Shown here in pieces: positions 11,708-23,292 of a DNA stretch of 64,000 nt (positions are counted from its first letter, which is position 1; the number at the start of each line of letters is the position of its first letter). The notes under the pieces were generated by a model, which was given only the letters and a program-made list of their open reading frames with translations, was not told the DNA's origin and searched no databases. The stretch lies in NCBI GenBank assembly GCA_000151295.1, contig GG745352.1:820402-884401 (forward strand), written 5' to 3'. The stretch comes from Allomyces macrogynus ATCC 38327. Taxonomy: Eukaryota > Blastocladiomycota > Blastocladiomycetes > Blastocladiales > Blastocladiaceae. The position numbers were made by a program, and so were the translations under genes.

Positions 11708-12812
11708 CTATCCGTCCTGGCCGCGCACCCACCCAAAGTAGCCCTCAATGCGCTGCACCGCCTGCTGCAGCCGCGAGGGCGGGGGCGCTGGTGTTGCTGG
11801 AGGCTCAATCTCGTCGTACTCGGGCGGTGGCCGCGAAACGAGCGTCAGAACCGTGACGAGCAAGTTGACAAGCGTCGTGATGCTGGAAAAGACAATGGTG
11901 GTGATGGTGATGGCGTTTGACCACGAGGAGAACATGAGGTTGGCCTGCGTGATGAGCGGCCACAGGTTGCTGAACTGCACGCGGAAGAAGATTTGCAGGC
12001 CGAGCTTGGCCAGGTTCTACAAGAAATTCAACCGTCAGTCATGAGCGACTGAAGAACGGTCGAGACGACTCGAGCAAAAAGCAAATACGAACCGCAATCG
12101 CTTGCAGCACGCCAAACCGCGTCAAGTCGCGCCAGAACCCGTCGCGCTCAATCGGTGCCGACAAACACACCCACCCAAACGCGCGGCACTGCAAAATGCT
12201 CAGGTTGGCGACGCTCGCGCCGCACAAGACCAAGATCAGGGCCGTCATCCACTTGATCCCAATCGGCTCCGGGTCGTGGAACCATTGGTTGAACCGATTC
12301 TTGCGGTTATTGCGGCGCAAGCGGTTGGCGACGAGCCCAACCGAGGCAAACCAGTTGAAAACGACGGCGCCAATGAGCAGGCCGAAATAGGTCCAGTAGA
12401 CGGCCGGGATGATGGGCGTGCCCGTATAGACGAGGTCCGGGAACAAGGCGCGTGCGCGCGCCTGGGCCGAGTCGAGCAGCGACGAGGTCACGGCCGAGGG
12501 TCGTAGCGTCAGGAGCGTCAGTGTGTCCATGACGAGGCCAAGCACGCTCGTGACGAGCTGGAACGTGGCCATGGGCGCCGAGACGATGGGCTTTTCCTCT
12601 TTTGGCGGCGGTTGCGAGGGCGTTGTTGGCGGCTCCGTGTACTTGTTGGATGTCCACTACGACAAGAAGCGGAGCGGGCGCATCTTGGGCGCGTGAGCCA
12701 AGTGGGCACATCGTGGTCGCCGCCGCAATCGGCACTCGGGCGGAGATGGTGGGCTTACCAGAGCACGAAACCCCCAGACGACCGGGACGGCAAGAATCGT
12801 GATGAGGCCCAT
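11708..12812 (-). CDS. Multi-pass membrane protein, family member 1
   Basis: Three exons: complement(12759..12812), complement(12093..12656) and complement(11708..12016), with donors GTAAGC and GTTCGT, giving about 308 residues. Exon 1 is exactly 18 codons (MGLITILAVPVVWGFRAL). Exon 2 holds hydrophobic segments around FQLVTSVLGLVMDTLTLLTL, IIPAVYWTYFGLLIGAVVF and WMTALILVLCGASVANLSIL, with a basic loop (NRLRRNNRKNRFNQW) between the second and third. Exon 3 starts NLAKLGLQIFFRVQFSNLW, adds one more membrane segment and ends in a short Pro-rich tail. The gene at 30175-31206 has the same three-exon plan and about the same length; a broken relative lies at 28430-29517. I do not recognise the family, so function is unknown. 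The gene appears intact. Confidence 0.75.
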
Positions 12813-14025
12813 GGCGGCAGTGTCGGTGGCGGAGCGACGAGAGCGAGCGAGCGGGTTGCGAAGACTAGTTGATGGCGCACGCGCTCACGGCCAAGCACGG
12901 ATCGGCGGGTACAGTGCAGTGTCGCTGGTTGCGTCGGATGGTTGGGAGCGAGCGATGCGCTGAAATCCGGGCAACTGAAGGCCTCGTCGGCCACCGACGT
13001 GGTTCGGGTGCGCCAAGTCGGCTTCGTCGACGGCGGCGACCTTGGCGAGATCGTGCAGGGAGACGCGATGCGGTTTCGCGAAGTGGGAGGAGCGGTCGTG
13101 CAAGCAGTAGCAGGCAGCGAGGCGAAAGCGGTTGCGGAGGCCTGCGGTGGGACTGGCGAGGGTGCCTGGCCTGCCACACCTGTCATGACTCTGGAGAGAC
13201 GGCGCGTGATGATTGCAGGTCCCTGGCTTGGGCGAAAAATGGGTGAAAGAGGCGAAAAGAGTGGGTCCTTTCCGTGCTGAGGCAGGCGAGCAAGCCACGG
13301 CGAGTTCATTGGTGGCGCGACGCCGCATCATTGAGCCTTTCGACCGCTCGTTTCAGCCGTTTCGGGCCTTCGGCGTTTCCCCTTGGCTGCCTTTTGCTTT
13401 TGGTCGCGAACAACCGGCCTTCACACGCGAGCATCAGGTGCAGGCCTTCGCCGCTTTCGCCTCTCCATGGTCGGTCGCCACGCCAACCAATTTCATTGCC
13501 GCGACCAACGAACACCAACTCCACCTCGGCGTTCTTCTCGCTCTCCCCCTGCTCTCCACCGAACCGTCCACGCGCACCCTGCTCGCGGGTGCCCTGCCAG
13601 GAACCGCGCGCCCAATCCATCCATCTTCGCCCGCACGCGCGCGCGTGCCCTGCGCTTCCCCCGCACCGACTCCTGCATCGTGGACGATTCTGGGGCCGTT
13701 GCCCGCGCCATCTGGACGCTCGAGGACGCCGGCAACGTCCTTCCTCTCGCTCTCCACCGACCGCGCGCTCAACATCGTCGCGACCAATCGGCCTCCATCC
13801 ATCGGTACGGCTCCAATCGCGAGGGACTGCCCGCCGACGCCGGTGACGCGTTCGCTGCGGCGGATCCCGTTGCCAAACCGCACCAACCGACGCCCGCTCA
13901 CCGAGAATTCTTGGCCATACAGAAAGGCTCGTCGTACAGCCACGCGCTCACGCTCTCCATCCTTTCCATCGGCACGCAATTCGATTGACGGACCCGCTCG
14001 CGCACGCCCACATCATCCATCCATC
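12813..14025. other. Intergenic, divergent promoter region
   Basis: Lies between the minus-strand membrane-protein gene and the plus-strand chitinase gene. The last 700 bases are CT-rich, as in a fungal 5' leader. The chitinase frame is open upstream to 13213, but that stretch has no signal peptide or domain and is taken as 5' UTR. Confidence 0.5.
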
Positions 14026-15966
14026 ATGACGGCTATCGCGTCGCTCTCGGTTCTCGAGCGGTGGCTCACCATCGCTGTCATTGCACTCGCGCTCGTCGCC
14101 AGCACGTCTCTCGCCGCGACCGTGCCGCCAACCAACGCGGCGGCTCCCTCTCCCGCCGCTGCCGCACCGCCCGCGAATCAACCGGCCAAGGCAGCCGCGC
14201 CCGCAGCACCCGCGGCCACGAACGCACCCGCTGCGGCTCCCGCTCCGACCCCGTCGGGCCCCAAGAACCTCGTCTTCTCCTACTACTACTATGCCGACAC
14301 GGGCGTCAAGCCGTGGGAAGTGCCCGGTAACCAAGTCTCGCACGTCATTTGGTCGTTTGCCAATATCTGGAAAGACGGCACGATTACGCTGCAGGGCCCG
14401 CCGATTCGTCCGGGCGCGCCCAAGATCGACTACGTCAACCAGGCGACGGCGCGCGAGTTTGGGCACAATGATCGCGGCAAGTGCGCGTGCTCGGGCCAGT
14501 GCCTCAAGGGCGAGCTCTACCAAATGTTTTTGCTTAAGCAGCAGTACCCACACCTCAAACTGATCATGTCAACGGGGTACGTTCTCATTGGGCAGTAGAG
14601 GCTGGGAATGCATGATATTCACGACAGTTTCGCGTGCCTGTAGTGGGTGGGTCTGGTCGGACAACTTCTCGGACGTGTTTGCGTCGCAGGCCGCGCGCGC
14701 CAAGGCCATTCAGACGGCTACGACGCTCATGGAGACTTACGGCTTTGACGGGTTCGAGTACGTGTCTTTCTTGACCTTCTCCACCGTGTCGCGATGTCCG
14801 TTTCTCACCAAACCTCGGCCGGCCCCAACCATCCGTCGCGTCCCTTGAACAGCATCGAGTACGTCTCCGCTTCTCGCTTTGCCCCCCTTGTCTTTCGGAC
14901 CGCTTCTTAACCAATCGATGCTTCCCTTTTTTTTAGCTGGGAGTTCCCCGCGACACAAAAGGACAAGACCGAATACCCGAACTGGTCCTACCGTCCCAAC
15001 GACCACGACAACCTCGCCGCCTTTTTCGAGGAAACCAAGGCCTACTGGGCACAAAAGGGCCACAAGGACTGGGAACTGACGGCGGCGCTCACGGGTTTCG
15101 TCTTTTCCGGGTCCAAGTCGGCATGGGCACGGCTCGCGTCAGTGCTCGACTACGGCCTCGTCATGGCCTACGAGTACCAGCACAACCAAGTGCGCACGCG
15201 ACCCGGCGCCGCACTCTTGCCGGCACCCGAGGACACGCCCGAGGAACAGGCCAATACGGTCGCGCGCGGGCTCGCCACGTTCCTGGCGAGCGGGTTCCCA
15301 AAGTCCAAGCTCGTCATGGGCATTCCGCTTTACGGGATCGGGTGGTCCGGATTGAACGCGCAGGGCCCGTTCCGCGATAACATTCCCGGACTCGGGTTCG
15401 CGCTCGGCAAGTCGGTGCCAATGACGACGCCCACGGCGTACAACACGCTCATGACGCATTTTACGGCGCCGAAATCGACGTGGAAGTCGGTCTATGACCC
15501 GAAGCGCGTCACGAACGCGTATTTCAATGGGTCGACCGTCTGGTTCTTGGACTCGCCGCAGACGGTCGCCGCCAAGTCGCAGTGGGCCGCGCAGCAAGGG
15601 TACGGCGGCGTGATGCTGTGGAACTCGAACCAGGACTTGCTCGAGGACGACAAGTCGATGCTCACGGCCATCAACAAGGTGTATCCAGTCTCGACGGCGC
15701 CGATTCGGAGCTCCAAGTTCTGCATGAACAGCTCGCAGTACTGCAACTTACGCTGCGACTATGTCCCGCCGCCGACGGTCAACTTGCCCACGACGAACTC
15801 CTCGGCGAACGTCGGCAACGCCGTGTCGGGGTCCGACTTGGCCGGCGGCGAGCAGGCGGATAAGACGGGCGGGAACACGTCGGCCACGGAGCCGCGCGTC
15901 GTCGTTGCCGCCGGGTGGATCACGGTCCCGGCGGTTCTCGCTGCGGCGGTCGCGCTCGCCCTGTAA
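14026..15966 (+). CDS. GH18 chitinase, secreted, probably GPI-anchored
   Basis: Hydrolyses beta-1,4 linkages in chitin at the cell surface or wall. Four exons, join(14026..14576, 14644..14757, 14853..14858, 14937..15966), give 566 residues. The start is the ATG at 14026, followed by a signal peptide (LTIAVIALALVASTSLAA) and an Ala/Pro-rich linker to about residue 83. The catalytic domain begins NLVFSYYYYADTG and contains STGGWVWSDNFSDVF at the first splice. The active-site motif DxxDxDxE is rebuilt only when a 6-nt microexon is included: GFDGF-DID-WEFP. The catalytic acid is the Glu of WEFP. Late motifs MGIPLYGIGWSG and GGVMLWNSNQDLL fit family 18. The C-terminus ends in a hydrophobic run (WITVPAVLAAAVALAL) after a small-residue spacer, typical of a GPI signal. 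Confidence 0.9.
14853..14858 (+). other. 6-nt microexon (CATCGA) of the chitinase gene
   Basis: Flanked by acceptor TTGAACAG and donor GTACGT; the preceding exon ends GGGTTCGA before GTACGT, and the next begins CTGGGAG after a poly-T/AG acceptor. Joining the three gives codons G-F-D-I-D-W-E-F-P, the canonical GH18 catalytic sequence. Skipping the microexon keeps the frame but deletes two residues of that motif. Confidence 0.85.
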
Positions 15967-17758
15967 ATGTTGTCGGTTCGGCACGACGTCGTGACGGGTG
16001 CGAATAGGTGATTCCCGCGACGCGACATACATACAACGCCCACGGCAGCCCGGCCGCGCTGTGGTAACATGGCCTAGATTCTCTCTCTCTCGCGTAGCAG
16101 GTTCACGGTGCATTGACGGCGTCGCGCGCTTTTTTCTTTTGGTTTGTGGTTTGGTGTTTCGTCCCATTTGCGTTTTGATCGACCCTCGAAACGGGTTCCC
16201 CATTTGCACTCTCTTGTATACAATTGCATGATACATTTTCTGCGCTGACGATCTGTTGGAGGGTTCTTGTCTCCGTTCCAAAGGGCACCGCCGAGATGTT
16301 GTGGTTTGCCAAAAGCCCAAGTGTTTTCACTAGACCAAAATCGCAGACTTGTCCATGGCCGGGTGCCAACACGAGCTGAGCCCAAGGCGCGCGGCCGTTG
16401 GCCGATTCATTTCGACGAGGCCACGAGTCCGGAACCTGCCGTCCGACGAATGCTCCTGTCCATCAGACTCGTGAGGAATACAGAAAAGAAGCGAACAACG
16501 CTGAGATTGTGACTATGCCGCGCGAGGCAGCAGCACTCAACAGCAGTGACACGTCTAGCTCCGCGACCTCCACCGCACTCTTTCTTGTCTTGCCGCGAGC
16601 CTCGAGCCGTGCCGTGCACTCCTCAGTCGCAAGTCGATCCGGCATCTGCTCGATGTGACCGCAGGGTCAAGACCAGGTTGCGGTGGGACACCACGGATTC
16701 GGGCTTGTAGCTGGGCGATTCCGACGCAACATGACGACCGCCGCGGGACATGAATGTGTATATTCAGATCGACGATAGGTGGCTGGATGGCAGCGGGCAA
16801 ACGGGCCCGGAAGCGACATTCAAAAGGCATGACAGCATGAAGACAAGATTGACCGCACAGCCTGGACTCGGCCGCGGCCGCAGACGGTCCGCGAGGTTGC
16901 TGCCATGGTGCTGGACGCGGACGCATGGACCTGCTGGACCTGGACCCGATCAGGGCCAGCTCGTCTGCAATGGGAACCGAGTCGCCGGCCGTGTCCAGCT
17001 CGGCCCTGTGCTCCCCGTGGCCAAGTGATCCAGTTTCACGACGTCGCACAGGCCACCCGGGATCCCTTGCGTGCGCCGTGCGCTTGAGCGCGGGCAAGGC
17101 AAGTGGTGGCCGGGCTGCGCGCCGCTTTCCCGTCGCTTCCCAGCGCGGGTGCGACCGACGCGTGCATGCAATGTTCTTTTCGCGGATGCTTTGCGCGAGT
17201 TGATGCTGGTCTGCTTCTCTTTGCGACCAGCGTTGGCCGGCCGGCGACGCTTTGACACCACCGCGCAGCGTCGACGTGGTCGACACTCGACACTCGACCG
17301 CACCTCCTTCGCGCGGCCAGCATCGACATCGTTGTTGACACGGACGACGACCGCACCTCCGCGACGCTCCGCCCCCGCCGCGCGGCCGCAACTTACCGCA
17401 TTCTCACGCCCGCCGCTGCCACGCCCTCGCGCCGGAGGCGCCGCGACACTCGCCAGAGAACGACCAAGGCGCCCCCTCAAATCTCAGCTCTGCGCCCAAC
17501 GACGCCCCTGCCCGACTGACCGTCCGGTCCGCCCCGCGCGCCAGCCTGCCACGCACACTCGCTGGCTGGCCGCAACGTTGCTCTTGGCGCCTGCCTCGGT
17601 TGCAAGTCGCTTGCTTCTCCCGACTTTGCGCCCGCTGCACGCACGCACGCGCACCCAACAACGGCACCATCAACTGCTGGAACGACTACTCGACGGCCGC
17701 GCAACCTGACCAACAACCGACAACGCTCGCGCACGGCCAACCAGACCACCATCCAACC
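15967..17758. other. Intergenic, no supported gene
   Basis: Contains the 3' end of the chitinase transcript and the upstream region of the LRR protein. The frames seen on both strands are composition artefacts; I see no RNA gene or repeat beyond a short CT run at 16080-16093. Confidence 0.5.
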
Positions 17759-20700
17759 ATGGGCCACGGCATGTCGCGCGGCGACCACCCGGCGTCGCAC
17801 GTCGTCGCCTGGCGCGCCTACACTGCCATGGAGCGCAACGTCATGCAAATGATAGTCGAGGCTGCGGCCGCGCGCCCGCGACCGGCCGCACTACCCGTCC
17901 CGATTGCCCAACTCCCACCACCGCTGCGGCAGGCGCTCTCGCACCTCGACAGCGCCGCGCTCGTACCCGTCGACGCCGTCCTGGCTCTCCTGCCGTGGCA
18001 GACGCTCGACCCGAGCCCCGGCGAGGACCCGGACCTCGTTTTCCGGTCCCCGACACCCGCCGCCACGGCTACGACCGCGCCTGGAATGGGGTCGCCACCG
18101 CCAGGAGCCACGCTCATGCGTCGTGGCGGCGCCGTGTTTCCAGCGACGGCGTTCGAGTCGCCGACGTTGCGCGGGCTCGGTGGGACCATGAATCGGTCCA
18201 AGCGAACGACGATGTTCGTCGTCGACGAGGACGGGAACCCAGTCGATCTCATCCCGCCAGGAACCGTGCCGGTTTTCCCGGACGAAGTGCCGCTTCTGCT
18301 CAGCGAGCTCGAAAATACCGTCAATGTCGGCCTGTGCTCGCGCGACTTGGTCGAGCTAACGCCGTCGCTCGCGATGCTGCGTAACGCGTCGGTGCTGCAG
18401 CTGTACGATTTTGGCTCGTTTGGCTTTGGCGGCGCTGACGTGTCCCTTTCTACCCCGCAAGTTTGCGCACGGCTGACTTTTCCCCGCCCACTTGCCCTTC
18501 ATGTTAGCTGTTGCAACTCGCTCACGCGCCTGCCGCGCGAAATCGGGTACCTGACGCACCTCACCGTCCTCTCCGTCGCCAAGAACCAGCTCTCCCAACT
18601 ACCCACGACGATCGGCCACCTCGCGCATCTCATTGAGCTCGACGTCTCGCAGAACGTGCTCACCGACCTGCCCACCTCGATCGGCCGGCTGCGCCGACTC
18701 CACGTCCTCAAGGCTGACCGCAACCGGCTCACGGCGCTACCCGCGCAACTCGGCCGGCTCGCGGCTCTCGTCACACTCGACGTGTCCGAGAACCCACTGC
18801 GCGTCCTGCCTGCCGAACTCGCCACTTTGAAGCATTTACGCAAAGTGCGCACGCGCGGGTGCCCGCTCTGGTCGGCACGAGCCGCGGCCGCGGCACCAGG
18901 GCGCGTCATGCCTCTCGGAATCGACCCGGAGAACGATGTGGCTGCGGCGGGGCCCGGTGCGGGACTCCCGCCGCCGCCGGGATTACCCGCGGACCTCGGG
19001 GCCGGGCTCGCCGCACACGCACAAGCCGCCGGTGGTGGTGACCATCACCAACCGCGCACGCTCTCGCGCCGTGCCGCGGCGGCCGCGGCACTCGCTGCGG
19101 TTCGCCCGACCAGCGACGAACTCGGTCTCCCCGAGGCGTCGGACGACAAGCAGTGGACGGGGGTCCTGTCGTTGCGCGAAATGGTGGCGCGGACACTGAT
19201 TCGGACCAACGCGGTGGTCGATTTGGCGCAACTTCCGCGCGATTTGGCGGCGCACTTGTGTGCCTACCAGCAGTGCAGTTTTTGCCATGGGCCGTATATC
19301 GCGCAGTGCGTGCGTCGACACCGGGTCGTGGCCAAGGGGGACGCGCGGTTGCCCCTCGAGTACAGGTTGTGTCGCCCGCATTGGCATTCGGAGCAGGAGC
19401 GGATCGCCGTGTTGTTTGGCACGCCGACAGCGGTCACGACGGCCGAGGCCGACCGCGCGGCCGACGAGCAGGCGGCCGAGTTGGTTGCGGCGCAGCGCGC
19501 ACGGCGTCGGTCGAGGCGGCGCGCCACGTCGGCGCCTGCTTCGGCAGTAACTGCTGATGGTAAACGCGCGTCGTTCCGAACGAGTCTCACGCTCGGGTCC
19601 CGCGGCGTCGGGTCCGGGAACGATACGGTCCGGTCGACTCGCGCCGCACGTGCTGCACGGATTCCGTCGTCGGTCTCGGCGCCGTCGCTCGTGACCGCTG
19701 CAGGAGGTGGAAGGTTCGGTACCCCGCCACCGACGCCAATGTCCCCGACCGAGGCCCCCTGGGCCGAGTCGCGCGAACGGTCCGCGTCGGTCACGTCGTT
19801 CCGCCACATGATGGCTGGGCTTTTGCGGCCTGGGACCGTGGGAAGGAGTGCGGGGCAGCGTATGTCTATGGGGTCGGTACCGACGGGAAGCATTTCGACG
19901 CTGCCAAGGCCACGGCACGTGCATCGGCATACGGTACATGGGGTCGTGAGCGGCAGGATTGATGAGGATGCTGAGTGTACGACGCGGGCCGAGGTCAGGG
20001 CCGGTGACACGATTCGCCGACGGTTACATGATGTATACGACGAGACGGATGATGAGAAGCTGGACGAAGAGGAAGAGGATCCAGAAGAGGATTTGGCCGC
20101 GTGGGATCCGGACGTCGATGTCGAGCGGTACGATGTGTATGACGTTATGCGCGGTGGATTGCCGACCAAGGGCCCGATCCGCGCGCTCGTTGCGATGCGG
20201 CGTCTCCCACCGCTCCTCGATCCGCGACCGTCGCCGAGCGACTTGGCCAAGGCGACCGCCGCGACGCGACCTAAATGGTTCCCAACGGCCACGCCCACGA
20301 CCACCGCAGGTGCGACCCCGATTTCGACCCCGACGTACGGCATCTTTATGCACCCGCGCGCGGCGAGTGCCCCACCGCTCCGTTCCACGCCGCTTCCATA
20401 CGATGCACCGCTCACGGCCGACGACTCGATGCTCCTATTTGGCACCGCACCAAGACGCACACGTGCGCGGTCCGGGTCCTACTTTGACTGGGAGGAGGCC
20501 GGGTCAGCGTCGGCATCGACGTCGCTCGCGCCCGCCGCCGAGGCGCACACTTTGCCCGCCGGGATCGAGCCAGCCTTGTCGGCCACGTCCATGTCGGTCA
20601 CTTTACCAACGCTTGCCGCGTCTACGCCCTCGTCGTCCGTACCCATACCCGCCGGATCGTCCCCGGCCCCGTCGGTCGTCGCTGCGGCCGCTGCCGGGGG

Positions 20701-21034
20701 TGCGTGGATGGTAGATGACCTCGAACCGGCGCCGCTCGAGCCGGACGCGGTAGATACGATGGATGCGGGGGTATTGGAGCAGGTGTTGGCCTCGGACGAC
20801 GGGGAAATGGCACAGGCGCCGGCGGCGCCGCGCACGTCGCGCGGGTCCAAGACGTCTGTGTCGTCGTCAGTCGTGGCCGGGCTCGCGGGGCTCGCGGCGC
20901 GCGTGAGGTTTGGAAGGTGGCGCGCGTCGTCAGCGTCGTCGCCCTCGGGTGGAACGGCGGGGAGGGCGCGAGCGGGGCGAGACGGGGATGTGGCGGGGGC
21001 CGCAGCGAGTAGTGTGCGCGGTTCGCGGTACTGA
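17759..21034 (+). CDS. Large leucine-rich-repeat protein with Cys/His cluster and disordered tail
   Basis: Start ATG at 17759 (MGHGMSRGDHPASHVV). One intron at 18403-18507 (GTACGA...TTAG) joins LQL to CCNSLTRLPREIGYL and restores a regular LRR; the product is about 1056 residues. LRRs of the short LxxLxLxxNxLxxLPxxIGxL type occupy about residues 200-350 (LTVLSVAKNQLSQLPTTIG and LIELDVSQNVLTDLPTSIG). About residues 470-540 contain a Cys/His cluster (CSFCHGPYIAQC...LCRPHWHSE) that recalls the C-terminal Cys motif of LRRC28/LRRC58-type proteins. The last 500 residues are Ser/Thr/Pro/Ala-rich and look disordered, with an acidic patch (DETDDEKLDEEEEDPEED). Probably a scaffold or signalling adaptor; exact role unknown. 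Confidence 0.8.
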   Translation: MGHGMSRGDHPASHVVAWRAYTAMERNVMQMIVEAAAARPRPAALPVPIAQLPPPLRQALSHLDSAALVPVDAVLALLPWQTLDPSPGEDPDLVFRSPTPAATATTAPGMGSPPPGATLMRRGGAVFPATAFESPTLRGLGGTMNRSKRTTMFVVDEDGNPVDLIPPGTVPVFPDEVPLLLSELENTVNVGLCSRDLVELTPSLAMLRNASVLQLYDFGSFGFGGADVSLSTPQVCARLTFPRPLALHVSCCNSLTRLPREIGYLTHLTVLSVAKNQLSQLPTTIGHLAHLIELDVSQNVLTDLPTSIGRLRRLHVLKADRNRLTALPAQLGRLAALVTLDVSENPLRVLPAELATLKHLRKVRTRGCPLWSARAAAAAPGRVMPLGIDPENDVAAAGPGAGLPPPPGLPADLGAGLAAHAQAAGGGDHHQPRTLSRRAAAAAALAAVRPTSDELGLPEASDDKQWTGVLSLREMVARTLIRTNAVVDLAQLPRDLAAHLCAYQQCSFCHGPYIAQCVRRHRVVAKGDARLPLEYRLCRPHWHSEQERIAVLFGTPTAVTTAEADRAADEQAAELVAAQRARRRSRRRATSAPASAVTADGKRASFRTSLTLGSRGVGSGNDTVRSTRAARAARIPSSVSAPSLVTAAGGGRFGTPPPTPMSPTEAPWAESRERSASVTSFRHMMAGLLRPGTVGRSAGQRMSMGSVPTGSISTLPRPRHVHRHTVHGVVSGRIDEDAECTTRAEVRAGDTIRRRLHDVYDETDDEKLDEEEEDPEEDLAAWDPDVDVERYDVYDVMRGGLPTKGPIRALVAMRRLPPLLDPRPSPSDLAKATAATRPKWFPTATPTTTAGATPISTPTYGIFMHPRAASAPPLRSTPLPYDAPLTADDSMLLFGTAPRRTRARSGSYFDWEEAGSASASTSLAPAAEAHTLPAGIEPALSATSMSVTLPTLAASTPSSSVPIPAGSSPAPSVVAAAAAGGAWMVDDLEPAPLEPDAVDTMDAGVLEQVLASDDGEMAQAPAAPRTSRGSKTSVSSSVVAGLAGLAARVRFGRWRASSASSPSGGTAGRARAGRDGDVAGAAASSVRGSRY

Positions 21035-23292
21035 GCCATGTTTCAGTGCATCGGCACCCCAGTCGGGTGCAAAAGTGTTTTGTGGCAATGGAAAGCGTGA
21101 GCTGCGTCGGCTTCAATTCGAGTATTTGTTTCCTTGGACTCACAATGCGTCTCTCTTTGAATCCTTTTCAGTTCATGCCGACGGTCAGTGTCATGGAGAT
21201 ATGGTCACGATTTCCCACAGATCGATGGCTTGTTGGCGGGCTCCTGCTTGGCAAGTGCTCACACAACAGCGACAGTTCCGTTGATGATGCTGGGTGACCG
21301 TGCGTGCTCCTTTGTCTTCTCTGCGGAGTTACGAGAATGAACTGGCCTGCCTATGTATCCGCGCGATACATGCGCACCCATGAAGCTGGCCCCTCTTACC
21401 TCTGCTCTGCGGTAGATGGCCCTTTGACGGTTGGCGGCGACCGCGTCGACCGGAATTGGCGGGCGGGAGGGAGGACGGGTATCCTTCCCTTTCGTTCATT
21501 CTCCATTTTCTGTGATCGAGGTCATCATAATCATCATTGACGTGGCCATCAATCAAATGCAAGCACCCACAGTGTCTGAGCAGTTCTGCACACGCCGCAA
21601 AGTGACAGTCCTAAGGTCCTGGGCGTGTTGCTGCGAGGGCAATCCAGGGCCAGTCTTGTTGCCGATTTCTCAACAAGCATGATTGTCTGGTCCTGGACTG
21701 TGTTCGGCAGCCGCGCCTTGGTGGTGGTGCCCAACGTCCTGCAGGAGATGTGGAGCGCAGTGCGGTGTTGTTCTTAACCAAGCCTCTTGTGTGAACGGGC
21801 GGCAGAGAACAGGCGGTCGCCTGTCACTAGACCCGACAGCGCAGGGGCATGTCCACCATTGCTGGTGAGTCCCCCAATGCCGTTGCTGGCCGTGGTGATG
21901 GTGGTGCCAAGATGGTGCCAATGTCGATGATGATGGTGATGATGATGGCCGTGATCCGCGTCTGGATGTCGTCGCTTGCTCTTCGTTATTTTTCCGGTGT
22001 CTTGACGTTGGGTATTTCGTCTTGTTCGCTTCTTGGTTTTCGTAATTTTCTTCCTTGCATACCAGGAAGGCATGTGCGGACATGTTGATGCAATGCGGAG
22101 GAGAGATGTTTGGGCGAGGAGCCATGACAAAGTCATGATGAGGTGGGCGCGATCAGCAAGGATGTCTGGCTGGATTCGGCCGCAAACCAAACGGCTTTTC
22201 GCTTCAAGCTTGTCCATTTTGTCTCGAATAATCTCGTGTGTGTTGTCGTTGTTGCCAGTCGATCCAGTGTGCTGCTGCTTGGACCAGGACCTCGTTTCAT
22301 GTTGACGATCACGATGAGCGAGCTCACTTCGTCGTGTTTACTGTGGCAATTGGGGATTTGCACTCGATTTCGTAGGCAGTGGATTTGAGCTCATTGCGAC
22401 TGTGCCAGTCGAGATTCTGGTGTGCGACAAGTGGCGAGACAGGGGTGAACAAGGTAAGTTATATCATTTCCAAAGTTTCCTCGAATCTCTTCTCTTCGAT
22501 CCACGATCGCGTGTGGGTGACGGTTTGGACAAGCGTGATAAGTCGTGAAAGTGAACGAAGGACTCCTTGGCGAGGGCGTCAGGCCCAAAGGACCGCGACC
22601 TGCTGGACGTGAGGGAGACGTCGACGCCAGTCTGCGAAGGCGCACTCGTCGGCGCCAGTCTGCGAAGGCGCACTGGACGCCAAAGAAACCATGGGCGATG
22701 ATGCCATTGGATGGCCCCGCACACGTGCCACAAATGGTGCCTCGCGCGCCCTTGCAGCCTGCGCCAGCAACACCGCGCCGCCGGCGGCGATGGTGCGCTG
22801 TCCGCTCTCGACGACGACGACAACGACGACGACGGCGACGTTAGCGCGCACCGACGCGGCCTCGACAACTGATCGCACTCGCCCGCCGACGCGCCGGCCC
22901 GCCTGCCCGTCCGCCCGCCCGCCTGCCGCCGCTGGCCGGCCCGGCCGGTGCTGCCGTACTGCCTCTCCCACCCGCTGCGCTGGCCGCCGCACGTCGACGT
23001 CAACGCCAAGCGAACCAAGCTTTTCCCGGTATCCGTGCCGAACTAGGCTGCACGCGGCCCTGCGCGACACAAAGCACGGCTGCGGCCATAGACCTTGGCA
23101 CGACGCCGCGCGTGGCTCGTTCTCGCCGCCATCGCCGAGTGTCCGTCCATCTTCTGGTCCACCCCCACCTACCCCGCACGACCGGACGCTGCTCCTGCGC
23201 ACCCCACTCGATCGCCGCGTCGAGAACCGCGGCCGTAGTAGACCCTGTACCCGCGCTTTGCGACGTCCTGCCTGCAGCAGTCGTACCCCGCA
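21035..23292. other. Intergenic, no supported gene
   Basis: About 2.2 kb between two plus-strand genes. A short CGA/ACG trinucleotide run lies at 22808-22840. No frame has recognisable motifs, and I see no RNA gene. The last 700 bases are very GC-rich and are probably the promoter and 5' leader of the next gene. Confidence 0.5.

Noticed and set aside
13213..14025. Open frame extending the chitinase upstream by 271 codons
   Set aside because: The extension has no domain and would bury the clear signal peptide at 14026; CT-rich sequence looks like a 5' leader.
22800..22840. CGA/ACG trinucleotide run as a CRISPR-like or functional repeat
   Set aside because: Short simple repeat in GC-rich promoter DNA; no spacer structure and the genome is eukaryotic.
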